DNA of 64,000 nucleotides. Origin: Zopfochytrium polystomum (lineage: Eukaryota; Chytridiomycota; Chytridiomycetes; Chytridiales; Chytridiaceae). Location: positions 32,263-96,262 of the forward strand of contig JAIVFJ010000232.1 in assembly GCA_025765615.1 (NCBI GenBank), in the 5' to 3' direction. Below the pieces are notes generated by a model. The model saw nothing but the letters and a program-made list of their open reading frames with translations. It was not told the DNA's origin and did no database searches. A program made the translations under genes and the position numbers. Shown here piece after piece: positions 1 through 10,129 of the stretch (positions within the stretch are counted from its first letter, which is position 1; every line of letters begins with the position of its first letter).

Positions 1-1834
1 GCTCTTTAGTTTCCAAGGCGGTATCAAAGTGTATTTGCAGCTAACCCATCTTTATTATTGGGCCTGCTTTTACCACTTTTGTCTTAACAGTTTCCGTTGT
101 GACAGAGTTTTCTCAACATATTTTCTTTTTCGGTGACTAACAGAGACTGCCTAACTGCCTAGGGATGGGTGCCTGACAGGCTGTACCCAAGCCTGCCTAA
201 TTTATTATTTATTTTCAGCACTTGTACATACATGCATAGGGTTGGGGGGACTTAAAGCATTTGTGGTGGATGCTCCAAGTCAGGGGGGTTGACTTGTCAA
301 TTTTCTCTCTCTCTGTTTTTGGGCCATTTCTCTTGTTCCTTTTTTCTTCAATCTGATTTCTGTCCTTTGGCACCAATACAGAGTCCCTTCAAATCCATCT
401 GGCTCGCAAGGTGAGGGTAGTGAGAGATGGTACACACCCAGGTGTGTACATGGTCCCTTAGTGGGCTCCTCTTAAGGGGCCGTGGGTGGGGAATACAGCT
501 GGCCCCACCAGCGACTGTGTGACATTGCTGGCTCTGTGTTGGAGTGAGGATCCCAGTGCTTGCCTACTGTGGCGACGGTGGTGGTGATGGTGACAACGAT
601 GGTGTCATCGTCCCCAACCTTCCCGTCCCCACGAGGTGTTGGTAGCTGCGCTCTGTGTGGCCCCTGACACCTGAGAGTTCGATCTACGAGTGCCTGCCTT
701 GGTCCTATTGCTGTGAGAGTGAGATGTGTGAGTACGAGAGCAATGCAATAAAGCCTGTTGGTTGAGTGATTGTGCTGACACAGCCTGGTGGGGTGCGTGG
801 GAAAATGGAAGACCAATGCAGCTGTTTCAGAGGTACAAGTGATGCCAACTGGAAACAAATATCACTTTAATTACTCCCAATGTTACAGTTGGCCAAGAAA
901 CACCCTTACTTTAACACTCATCAGTTCAGCTCCAACTGGCCGTTGATAAGAATGGTTCAGAGACACCACCGTATTGAGAGTAAGAGCTATGAGAAGCATG
1001 CCAAGATGGAGGCCCAGAAACGGGGTGTAGGTATGGCAGCGATGTGACTGACACTTGGTGGAATTTAACCAGATTTTTCTTCGTCAGGGTTGTTTTGCAG
1101 TGTCAGAAACAGCAGTACACGCCATCGTCCTAAGGGACATAGTTATCAAATTGTACAACCAAACGCATCTGCATCTCACTGAAATCGTGCTTTCCACGGA
1201 ATGGCTAAATGGAGGGCAACTGCTTACCACCCAAGGGACCAAGAATTTTGTCACTTATTTTCATAGAAGAATAATCGATTCATTTTGGTATGATTCAACG
1301 CCAAATCGACGGTCCTTTCCAATCCTTCAGTTGCTGCCGGCTCCTTCTGTGTTTGCCCAAGTAACTGAGGCTTCTGTGGGGAATGGTTGCAAAATATCCC
1401 ATTGATGGCATTACAGCGCGGAAAGGATTAATACAAAAGGCAAGTTTTTTTCCTTCTTTATCATATTGTCACGTGTGCAGGCGTCGCAAACTTCCATCAC
1501 AAAATGGGATTGGAAACAGGGGTAGTGGTCCAAAGCCCCGCTCAGTAAAAAAACCCAGGCCAATTTTGACCAGCCTGTTTTGTTCTCCAACTCACGGATA
1601 CGTCCCGAAATCAAAAGCAGATTACGAGTCTGGCCGCTTGTTTAGAAAAAATGTGAATTGATAGTTTTTCTTCGGGACAGACTGAACGAATGTGTGGAGG
1701 AACTGTGAGAGAATGTTGCACGCCCAAATAAAACGAAGAAAGAAGAGAGAATTAAAAAGATAGGTGGATAAATGGAGAAATAAAAAGAGGTGCATTAACA
1801 AGCAAACAGATGACGGCAAGAGAAAGCCTCCCAT
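1..1834. other. Intergenic, no supported gene
   Basis: AT-richer than the rest of the window and without a convincing gene. An acceptor-like site near 890 is followed by a short open stretch to about 1051 in the plus direction, and another exon-like block lies near 383-411 between a CAG and a GTGAGG. Neither matches a family I recognise. Possible decayed transposon or gene remnants. Confidence 0.5.
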
Positions 1835-2040
1835 TTATCCAGTCGCGAACGTGGACTTTGCACGGAAGTGCGCGCTGTATACACCAGGAACGGAGCCGGA
1901 ATGCTCACAATTGCAATAAATCCCAGCACCGAGTTGCCCCACCCGTAGTCCAGCTGGTTGTACATGGACGGAGCAAACAGCGGGAACGCGAACCCAAACA
2001 TCGACCGCAGCACCGACGGCGGACGGGCGACCAAGAAGGT
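1835..2040 (-). pseudogene. MFS transporter fragment (copy A, C-terminal end only)
   Basis: The stretch translates into the last roughly 65 residues of the MFS copies found at 7.6 and 12.3 kb: it contains [20 protein letters not shown], then [12 protein letters not shown], and in a second frame the terminal FRAKST.ATG and stop. At least one frameshift separates the two parts, and nothing upstream resembles the remaining 450 residues. It is therefore a truncated, broken copy of the array, on the same strand as the other copies. Its similarity to the intact copy at 12343-14270 is still obvious at the protein level. Confidence 0.75.
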
Positions 2041-2224
2041 TTGCTCGCAGTTCGGAACTGGGGATGGTGGAGGAACCCAAACAAGGGTCACCCGCTGGAA
2101 TTTTTTGTTCTAGAGCAATTCTTAAGAAAAAAAAAATTTGGGTCGCCCGCGGAGATGCCTGAAGCACTGGGTTCTTCCAATTTTTAGGAAGCTCAGCCAC
2201 CACCGCACAGCCCTACGCCCTGCA

Positions 2225-2278
2225 TGTGTGTTTGTGTGTGAGAGTGTGTGTGTGTGGTGTGTGTGTGTGTGTGTGTGT
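2225..2278. repeat. GT microsatellite
   Basis: Imperfect TG/GT dinucleotide tract, followed by a T-rich stretch to about 2350. It lies between the MFS fragment and the PAQR gene. Confidence 0.9.
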
Positions 2279-2939
2279 CGAATTTCTTGCTTTATTCTCT
2301 CTTTTTTTTGTTTTTATTTTTTAATTTTTTTTTTGCTTTGCTCACATTTTTTCGTCGTCCCTGGACAGAGCGGAAGGCACATCCGTCTGGCTGCGTTACC
2401 ACCCATCGGAACTCGGAATGAGGCGGATTCCAAGCCGCGCGACCGTTGGTGCTGACGTCACCCAGGCGGCTGCCGTTTTCGGTGGTGCGCCTCAACATGC
2501 TTGACATCCGGGAATGGCCGGAATTTACTTGCCCAAAATTTTTTCTTATTTATTTTTACACTAAATCGAAAAATACACGTTGGCGCGCCGCTCTCCGCTC
2601 AACTGTCGGATAGTGCGTAAACACTATCATCAAATTGAAAGCTTTTTCTTTTCCTCTTGTGTGCCGCCTTCTGACGACAGCCACGACGAACGAGGACGAA
2701 CGACGACAACGACGAGGGCGCGCGGACGACGAGCAAGCATTCTCTGGGTAAGCAAATAAAACTCTGCGACCCAACAAGGGAGGCCGGGTGCTGTTGCCGC
2801 CTCGGGACTTTTTGGCTGCTTCGGGGTGAAACTAATCCCCTCCCACTCCCTTCCACTTCTGCGGCCTCGATTTTTGGTGACGCCGTACACTACGACTTCC
2901 ACCATCACCATGGCCAGCCCTTGAGTAACATCGACCGCG
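2279..2939. other. Upstream region of the PAQR gene
   Basis: T-rich then GC-rich sequence with no supported ORF. It presumably holds the promoter and 5' leader of the PAQR gene. An upstream ATG at 2911 reads only four codons before a stop, so it could be a minimal upstream ORF. Confidence 0.4.
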
Positions 2940-4151
2940 ATGGGAGACTCCCAAGACAATCACGCCATGCCGCCACTGCAGAGGAAGCCCTCCCGTGATA
3001 GCGATTGCTATCACCAACCCAACCCTACGCCCGTCCGACTCACTGCGGAAAGCAACCATTGTGACACCGCCGGAGGAAGTTGTGGAGGCCTCCTGGTGGA
3101 GGACCCAGAAAGCGAGGCGGCGGTCGCCGCCAGGGAGCTCTTGGCCGTGTCTGGTCCATGGCGTGACGAGCCGGCGGCCGCACGAGCGAAGCTCTTTAGA
3201 TGGTACGTGTGAGTGCGAAGAAGCGAAGCAACGCTTCCCTTAATCCGAAAACTATTTTCGCCCGCGCACAGGTACCAGCGTGGACGGCTGCCCTACTACC
3301 ATTTTCGCCAGATTCCACAGTATATGCAGGACAATCCGCAGATCCTTACAGGATATCGGGCGGGCTATACGTACCACGAAAATTGGATATCGTTATGTCA
3401 TTTACACAATGAGTCGATGAACGTCTGGACGCACCTTGTGGGATCCGTCGCCTTTCTGCTGATCGCTGGGGCGGTCACCGTCGACGCGCTGAGGTCGGGG
3501 ACCTGGGTAAAGGTGGGCGACACGCATGACAAGATTGTGCTTGCCTTGTTCCTGTTGTCCTTCTCCTTCACCTACGGCGCGTCCGCCCTTTTCCACTTGC
3601 ACCTGAGCCACTCGAAGCATGCCTTCACGGTCTTCGGCTGCTGGGACTACTCAGGCATCTCGGCGGGCGTCCTGGGTACGTCCTCAGCGATTCTCCAATT
3701 TCTGTTCACGTGCGAGCCGGCCACACGCACGGGGTGGCAGCTTGCCGTGCTCTTTGTCAACGCGCTCGGTGTTGTTGGCCCTGCTTTTCCGTTTTGGCCG
3801 ACCCCGGCGTTCCGACCGAAGCGCGCAGCACTCTATATGGTCTCGGCGATTGTCAGCATGGGCCCGATCGCGCATTTTATCGTGCGACACGGTTTCGCCG
3901 CGCTGCCAAACCCGCACGAATACGCTGCGGTACCCGAATTCGTGGCGGGGCTGGCTGTCTGCTTTGCGGGCGTCGTGCTCTACGTCAAGAGGATGCCTGA
4001 GCGGTTGTCCCCGGGATTGTTTGACTATTTCGGGCATAGCCACCAGATTTGGCACGCACTCTGCATTGTTTCGGCGTTGTTGCACGCCCATGTCATCCTG
4101 AGTCTGATGGTGTGGAAGTCGGCCGGCAGTCCGCCTGGATGCCGAGCATGA
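2940..4151 (+). CDS. PAQR / adiponectin receptor-like seven-TM protein (Izh/hemolysin III family)
   Basis: Two exons, 2940-3202 and 3272-4151, give about 380 residues; the intron interrupts a Trp codon (TG|G). Family signatures are all present: a conserved entry segment LPYYHFRQIPQYMQDN followed by GYR; HNESMNVWTHLVG before TM1; SALFHLHLSHS with the first zinc-type histidine; WDYSGIS; and near the C terminus GHSHQIWHALC, which supplies the HxxxH pair. Seven hydrophobic segments follow from about residue 150. Known members are zinc-dependent membrane receptors or hydrolases; fungal Izh proteins affect zinc and lipid homeostasis. The N-terminal ~85 residues are not conserved. The start at 2940 is the first ATG that stays open into the splice junction. 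It sits inside the MFS array on the opposite strand. Confidence 0.9.
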
Positions 4152-4744
4152 GTGTAATTCGGCGTCCTTCAGTTTCCCTCCAGATGCGCTTTGGGCACAG
4201 TGTGAACATTCCATATGTGAAGTGGACACGTGTGAACTGCAAGGCTTCTATGCAAATATAGCCACTGAGAAAGAATATCAGATTGATGAGGAAATCGTCT
4301 TGTTTTGTGAGGAAGGCAGAGAGTAGTAGCCACAAATTTGACATAAAAAGGAGAAACGTTGCATTGCGACAGAGTGGGATTGCCAACGATTTTTCTCTAG
4401 GTACAACATCTCCCGCACGTACTAGTACTGCAAACTCTAAGTTCAAGAAGAGACAACCAGTCTATTCAACTAACTTTCAAATGCTCCGTGGAAGGATTTT
4501 GCAGGTGCGAAGTGTTGCGTCAAAACGGATCGATCGAACAGGTACAGTTCAGAGTTGCCCAGCTTCCTCCCAACAGATAAATCGACTTAAATAATCTCCA
4601 CATTCTTTTAATTACTTAAGGCAATGAGATCAGATGGGGTAATGCGAAGTTGTCAAAAAGAAATCTTGGAGGACTAAAATAGAGGAATCCCGAAAAGTGC
4701 CAATATGATATTGAAGAAAGAATCCGTAAACAAAGTCCAGTCCC
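4152..4744. other. Intergenic spacer
   Basis: Spacer between the PAQR 3' end and the 3' end of MFS copy B, which converges on it. No supported ORF or RNA was seen. Confidence 0.5.
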
Positions 4745-5962
4745 AAACCGCGTAGGTAGACTTTCCCCTAGCGATACATCAGCAGCCGCGCGTGGATCCC
4801 CACAATGGCCACAATCCAAGCACTGAGTTACCCCACCAGTAGTCGAGGCTGTCATACCTGGTCGTGGCAAACAACGGGAACGCAAAACCAAAGATCTCCC
4901 GCAGCACCGACCCAGCCCAAACAGGAAGATGCGGAGGTCGGGCAGGATCCAGTGGAGCGTGGTTTGGGCGGTCCAGCCGTACAGGAAAAGCTAGATGGGG
5001 GACGCAGGTTTACCAGAATGACAGCGGCACCAATCATCGAGAGCGTGTGGAAAGTCCACCGCTAGTTGTACCTCGACAAGGAACGGCAATGATGGAACCA
5101 AACCGGCTCGAGCGACGGCGCGAGAGACAAGACGATCATTCCGATTCCGATTTCCCCCGGTTTGTAAGATGTCGCTGAGTACACCTGCGCCAATCTGGGG
5201 TGGGGAAAACGGCGCAAGAGAGCAGCGTAAGCGAGAGTTTGGGCAAAAAGAAGGAGTCCCGTTACCTAGAGCGGCGCACTGCTACCGACGACGGCAAGGA
5301 ACCGGAAAATGAGCATCTCAGTCAGGTTGGTGGAATACGTGTAGGCAATGTTGAAGCCCAAGAAACACATGGCGGGGATAAGGATGACCCTAGCGGCGTC
5401 CGTAGATTTCAGAAAGCGGACCAAAAAAGAGCGGGCCAAGAGCGAAAGCCAGGACGGAATGGAAAGGATCATCTCTTGCTCACCGACGAAGTGACGCCGA
5501 AATCTGGGAGGAAAGGTAATGAGTTCAGAGTCGCAGCAGAGCTCAAAGGCAAGTCCGACGTACCTCTTGAGATGAGGAGTACGGCGGACGATCGAAGAAG
5601 CCATTGGATGATGCCAATCAAGCCGACCTGCATTGGCATTGACCACTTCTTGCCTTTTCACCATTTCCGACGGTTTGCAGGATCGTCCGGTCCATCCCAT
5701 GTTACCTGGTCGAGCAAAAGTGAGAAAAGGCTTGGGTAGGGAGGGTCGAGTGTGACCAGCCGAGAGTGATCCTTGGCTACCTCGCTGGGCTGGGATCGTC
5801 TTCGACAGCGACTGTAGCTGTCTGCGGCTTGTCGTTGACGTCTTCCGCGTCGAGTGCTCCCGTCGGGCTCTCTGGCACGGTGTGCGTGCTTGATTTCGTC
5901 GTCCCTTCGGCTCGAATGATTGCGAGCGTCGTCGGGAAGAGCGGATGGGTGGCCGTCAACCA
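4745..5962 (-). pseudogene. MFS transporter pseudogene (copy B)
   Basis: Colinear with the intact copy at 12343-14270 but heavily broken. The N terminus is readable (THTVPESPTGALDAEDVNDK, then VEDDPS), followed by [11 protein letters not shown] and the MASSIV segment, then [20 protein letters not shown] and [12 protein letters not shown]. After MIGAAVILVNL the reading jumps directly to the late C-terminal region, so several hundred bases of the central loop and TM6-9 are missing. There are several frameshifts and a further deletion before [13 protein letters not shown] (the shifted frame of the [12 protein letters not shown] region). The upstream region still carries the CGG palindrome seen before the intact copies. 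Confidence 0.85.
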
Positions 5963-6033
5963 ACTGCTGCAATTACATGTGAACTGGGTGGCATGAAAGG
6001 GTATCTATGAAAGTGGCCCCAAAAAAAGCCGTG

Positions 6034-6050
6034 TTTTTTTTTTTTTTTTT
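6034..6050. repeat. Poly-T tract
   Basis: Seventeen T on the plus strand, just upstream of MFS copy B (A-tract on its coding strand). Confidence 0.9.
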
Positions 6051-6098
6051 GTCTGCTCGCTCAAAAAAGCCTTGCCTCTTTTTTGTGCTGGACGATTC

Positions 6099-6117
6099 GA
6101 CGGATGTGTCCTCCGTC
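6099..6117. promoter_or_regulatory. CGG-N9-CCG palindrome upstream of MFS copy B
   Basis: The sequence GACGGATGTGTCCTCCGTC is an inverted repeat with 6-nt arms. It contains CGG and CCG half-sites nine bases apart, the classic layout of a Zn2Cys6 (Gal4-type) binding site in fungi. It lies about 140 bases upstream of the copy B N terminus. Almost the same element precedes copy C. Binding by a zinc-cluster factor is inferred. Confidence 0.5.
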
Positions 6118-6186
6118 TGTCTGTCTGCAGGCCATTCGTGCAACCAGCGAAAATCCAACAAAAGAAAAAGAAGAAAGAAATTTTCC

Positions 6187-6212
6187 TTTTTTTTTTTTTT
6201 TTTTTTTTTTTT
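6187..6212. repeat. Poly-T tract
   Basis: About 26 T, distal to the CGG palindrome of copy B. The same order (start, palindrome, homopolymer) is found at copy C. Confidence 0.9.
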
Positions 6213-6899
6213 GTCCCCGACACTGTCGTCATCCCAACGGAACATTCGATATTTCAATTTCTGACTCTGCTTCGGTGACGACGAACATCCAAGCCCACTA
6301 AGGTGAGAGTGAGGTTGAGGTACCGCATTCCTTCTACGCTGGTGAGCGCCGCCACCATGCTGTTAGGTTGTAGTCACGATGTGTGAGTCCAATAGTTGGA
6401 TCTACGCTGTAGTTCTCCTGCCACTGGATGCTATAGCTAGATTCAACTGAAGATCTCACATATTTGGCAACGTTTCGCCTAGTGGACTAGAATTCGGCCA
6501 ATACCTCTCACTGCTTCGACACATCACTCGTGCTATTTTCGCCACCAACTGTGACACTTGTGTCATTCACATTCGGCAGCTCGAGAGTTTACCTACACTA
6601 GGGAGCGAACACCAACAACAGGCGTGCTGAATGGGAGACTGGGTACTGCGGGAACAGTCGAAAGCATTCGCTCCTTTCCGGAATGGAGGAACCGGAAGTG
6701 CTATATGGCAAAGTCGATCATGCCGGGCTCCCCAGCCCCAAGTAGTGCTGTAGAGGTGCCGGGCGAAGGCACGGGTTTGGTGAGAGGAAGGCTGAAAAGG
6801 TCGTCGTCACTGAGTGGAGCCTGGATCGCACGACCAGTTGCCACATTGGTGAAAGTGGCGACTGGGCATCCGTTGAGAGATTTAAGTGCGCAGCAAAGT
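6213..6899. other. Intergenic spacer
   Basis: No supported gene. An open stretch at 6558-6917 (plus) has no recognisable features and low coding quality. Confidence 0.45.
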
Positions 6900-7080
6900 G
6901 AACACTGTGGTCTGTAAAAGTCTTCATACATTGGACAAAACCCCTTTATTGACACATTCGAAAAACAAACAAGCAAAAGTAAAATGTGTCTAAAGAGCGG
7001 CTACCTCAATACTTGGTGGAACCCCTTTGTTTTTGATCACAGCCTCGATTCTCTTTGCATACTTTCAACTAAACATTGAA
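6900..7080 (-). mobile_element. Tc1/mariner transposase 3' remnant
   Basis: On the minus strand, 7060 to about 6990 reads KRIEAVIKNKG, the very conserved C-terminal block of Tc1/mariner transposases (usually SMPxRIxAVIxAKGG). Just upstream, in a neighbouring frame, ESM is still visible, so there is a frameshift at the block. Downstream, near 6903-6940, the sequence reading inward (CACTGTGGTCTGTAAAAGTC) resembles a Tc1-type terminal inverted repeat. Only the last ~25 codons survive; the DDE catalytic domain is absent. Confidence 0.5.
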
Positions 7081-7570
7081 GGAACAATCGGAAATTTTGG
7101 TGATGCGCCAAACAGAACGAACCGCCCTTCCCCCAAGTAATAAATCGACGTACAGTAGTATCCCGAAAACTTTGGGCAACCAACTAAAAATCAAGTGAAA
7201 TGAACTCAAATCAAGCTCGACAGATAGGACTAGAGACTGCTGGATTCCCACAAGCAAACTGCTTTCTTTGTTTTGTCAGGTCGCCTCGCGCCCAGTCATG
7301 GTGAGTTGATTTTGACTTGTTTTCCAGGTGCACACCCACAGTTTTCAGGCTGGGACTGTGAATCACGCTTGAACTCTCACTTATTTACCCCCAAACAATG
7401 AGTCAGATAGGGCAATGTAAAGTTCTCAATACGGCAGTCATATTGATTGACGAAAATTTGAAAAACTAATAAAAATCTCTTGTTTTTTTGCTTGGGAGGC
7501 TGCTGCACACGGCGCTCCCGAAAAGTGCCAATACAATGTTGAAGAAAGAAACTCGTAGGCCAAGCCAAGC
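7081..7570. other. Spacer with a second TIR-like sequence
   Basis: No gene was seen. Around 7151 the plus strand reads TACAGTAGTATCCCG followed by AAAACTTTGGGCAACC, again like a Tc1/mariner inverted-repeat end. It is not paired with any visible transposase to the right. Confidence 0.3.
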
Positions 7571-9422
7571 CTAACCCGCCGCGTAAGTGGACTTTTCTCT
7601 GAAATACGCGCCATAGCGGTATACCAGCAATGGCGCGGGGATGCCCACGATCGCAACAAATCCAAGCACCGAGTTCCCCCAGCCATAGTCGAGGCTGTCG
7701 TACATGGTCGTGGCAAACAACGGGAACGCAAAACCAAAGATGGATCGCAGCACGGACGCGGCGGCCATCGCAGACGCAGAGTAGCGGCGGTAGGCGTCGA
7801 CGAGGTAAATGGTGATGATGAGGAACGGCACAGAGAACGACATGCCAAACAGGAAGATGCCGAGGTCGGGCAGGATCCAGTGGAGCGTGTTCTGGGCGGA
7901 CCAGCCGTACAAGAAGAGCGAGATGGGAAGGACAAAAGCGAACGGGATGGCGACAGGGAGACGGAACTCTGGCTCTCCAACTCCGTCGTTCTGGTCGCGG
8001 AGACGGAGGTAGATTTTTTGCATGAAGGGCGCGGAACCGAGACTGCCCACGAACATGCCGAGCCCAAGGCTGATAAAGTGGAGGCCGGAGATGCCGATGG
8101 CTTGGTGGTAGCGGACGATCCAAAGCTTTGAAAACGTGGCCAGGACGAGGTACATTAGGCCGTAGATGTAGGCCATGTAGAGGGCGACGACCTGGACGAT
8201 CGGCTGGGTGAAGAGCAAGATGAAGGGCCGCTTGATGGACTCGCTGAGCACGAGCGAAACGCTGCCGTGGAGTGACGAGGGCGGTTTTTTTCCCGATTTT
8301 CGCGGCCTTGACGGCCAGAATGCGTGGGGCGTACGTCTCGGTCAGAAGAAACAAGCTTAGGACGATGACGATGCCGCCGATCATTGAGAGCGCGTGGAAA
8401 GTCCACTGCCAGTTGTACCGCTCGACAAGGAATGCCGCGATGATGGGACCTAAGACTGGCCCGAGCAACGGCGCGAGGGAAAAGATGATCATTCCGGGTC
8501 CGATTTCCTCTGGTTTGAAGATGTCGCTGAGCACGCCTGCGCCAACCTGGGGTGGGAGAGGAGCGGTTGGGGGAAACGGCGCAAAAGAGCAGCGTAAGCG
8601 AGAGTTTGGCCTTAAAGAAGGAGTCTTCTTACCGAGAGCGGCGCACTGCCACCGACGCCGGCAAGGAACCGGAAAATGAGCATCTCAGTCAGGTTGGTGG
8701 AATACGTGCAGGCAATGTTGAAGCCCAAGAAACACATGGCGGGGATAAGGATGACCCAGCGGCGTCCGTAGATTTCAGAAAGCGGACCAAAAAAGAGCGG
8801 GCCAAGAGCGAAAGCCAGGACAAAAATTGAAAGGATCATCTCTTGGCTAACCGACGAAGTGACGCCGAAATCTGGGAGAAAATGCAAGGAGTTCAGTAAA
8901 CTCGTTCAGATCGCAGCAGAGCTTTGGTTGGGGGCTCAAAGGCGAGTTCGACGGACCTTTTGAGATGAGGGGAACCGCGGGGCCAACGATCGAAGAAGCC
9001 ATTGGCCCGATTATACCAATCAAGCCGACCTGCATTGTCCTTGACCACTTCTTGCCCTTTGACCAGTTCCGAGGATTTGCGGGATCGTCTGGTCCGTCCC
9101 ATGTGACCTGGTCGAGCAAAAGTGAGAAAAGGCTTGGGTAGGCAGGGTCGAGTGTGCCAAGCTGGCAGGGATCCTTGGCTACCTCGCTGGGATCGTCCTC
9201 GACGGCGAAGGCAGCGAACTGCGGCTTGTCATTAATATCTTCCGCGTTGAGAGTTACCGTCGGGCTCTCTGGCATGGTGTGCGTGCTTGATTGCGTCGTC
9301 CCTTCGGCTCGGATGATCGCTCGTGAAGCTTCGAAGCCGGTCCGTCGTCGGGGTGAGCAGGCAATTTCGGGTGGCAGATGAACATCCACGAATAATGGGG
9401 GGTACTTAAGAAAGCCTCTCAA
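7571..9422 (-). CDS. MFS drug:H+ antiporter-like transporter (copy C), single-base frame break
   Basis: Four exons as in the intact copy E: 9422-9183, 9107-8957, 8871-8633 and 8546-7571, all with GT-AG introns at the same positions and phases. Visible are [38 protein letters not shown] with IYGRRW (MFS motif A region), [13 protein letters not shown], and the 12-TM C half ending STYAAG. Exon 4 is one base longer than its counterpart. The extra base lies in the A/T-run region 8285-8300, after ...KAAKIGKK, and shifts the frame before [11 protein letters not shown]. Corrected length would be about 534 residues. This is either a very young pseudogene or an assembly indel. The start at 9422 is uncertain; an internal Met precedes [12 protein letters not shown]. 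Confidence 0.75.
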
Positions 9423-9517
9423 AACCTCTTTCTCTTTCTTCCTTCTTGTTGCCTTTCGGATCTTCGTTGAAACCCTTATTCTCAGGATACGGAGTGCGGA
9501 ACTCGCGGACGCGACTG

Positions 9518-9536
9518 GACGGATGTGTCATCCGTC
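9518..9536. promoter_or_regulatory. CGG-N9-CCG palindrome upstream of MFS copy C
   Basis: GACGGATGTGTCATCCGTC is a perfect inverted repeat (7-nt arms, 5-nt centre) about 100 bases upstream of the copy C start. The half-sites CGG and CCG are separated by nine bases, as upstream of copy B. Confidence 0.6.
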
Positions 9537-9585
9537 GGTCAGCCGAAAATGGGCGAAAAGTATTTGGAAGTTTGGAAATTTTTCC

Positions 9586-9610
9586 TTTTTTTTTTTTTTT
9601 TTTTTTTTTT
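9586..9610. repeat. Poly-T tract
   Basis: About 25 T, distal to the copy C palindrome, in the same relative place as at copy B. Confidence 0.9.
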
Positions 9611-9697
9611 CTTTGGGTCCCGCAACGCCGCCACGACGGTTGTCTTTCATGACACTGAGATCGACGATCCGCTGACAGACAGCAGGCAGCAAACCAG

Positions 9698-9698
<1 letters not shown>

Positions 9699-9728
<30 letters not shown>
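9699..9728. repeat. CT microsatellite
   Basis: Uninterrupted CT dinucleotide tract between MFS copies C and D. Confidence 0.95.
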
Positions 9729-9732
<4 letters not shown>

Positions 9733-10129
9733 CCAGAAAAAGTATTGATTACTGTAATACTGTAATACATTAATAATAATAATAATATGCCATTCAGCCC
9801 CCAACCTCCGCTGATTCAGCAGCTTGCCCCTCATTCCCATCCTCCACATCATCCGTCTCCCGACGGTCGTCATCATTCAACATAGTTAAACGCATCTGAC
9901 AAGCCCACCAAACTGCCGGATCAAACTTTCCCCTCCGTCACAGGCGCAAAGACGCTTGTTTGTTCTGGTCGTTCACGGCGACGTTGGCACCGACATCCTT
10001 GGGATCAACAACCGTCGTTAAGATGAGATTCGGTTATCATGTCGATACCAAAGAAATCGGAATCTCGCAAAGTGCAAACAGTAAACTGGAAGGAATTCCC
10101 AGCCACCAGCCCCTCATACCCCTTGAAGG
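9729..10129. other. Intergenic spacer
   Basis: No supported gene. On the minus strand 9950-10020 reads VVDPKDVGANVAVNDQNKQA before a stop, which looks protein-like but has no visible context. It could be a fragment of an unrelated gene. Confidence 0.35.

Noticed and set aside
472..858. Minus-strand open frame of 128 codons
   Set aside because: Thr/His-rich translation without domain character, no splice or start context, in a region that looks non-coding.
2138..2507. Overlapping ORFs across the GT tract
   Set aside because: Their composition is simply the translation of the microsatellite and T-runs.
3684..4229. 181-codon minus-strand ORF opposite the PAQR gene
   Set aside because: Shadow of the conserved PAQR exon, which carries all family motifs on the plus strand.
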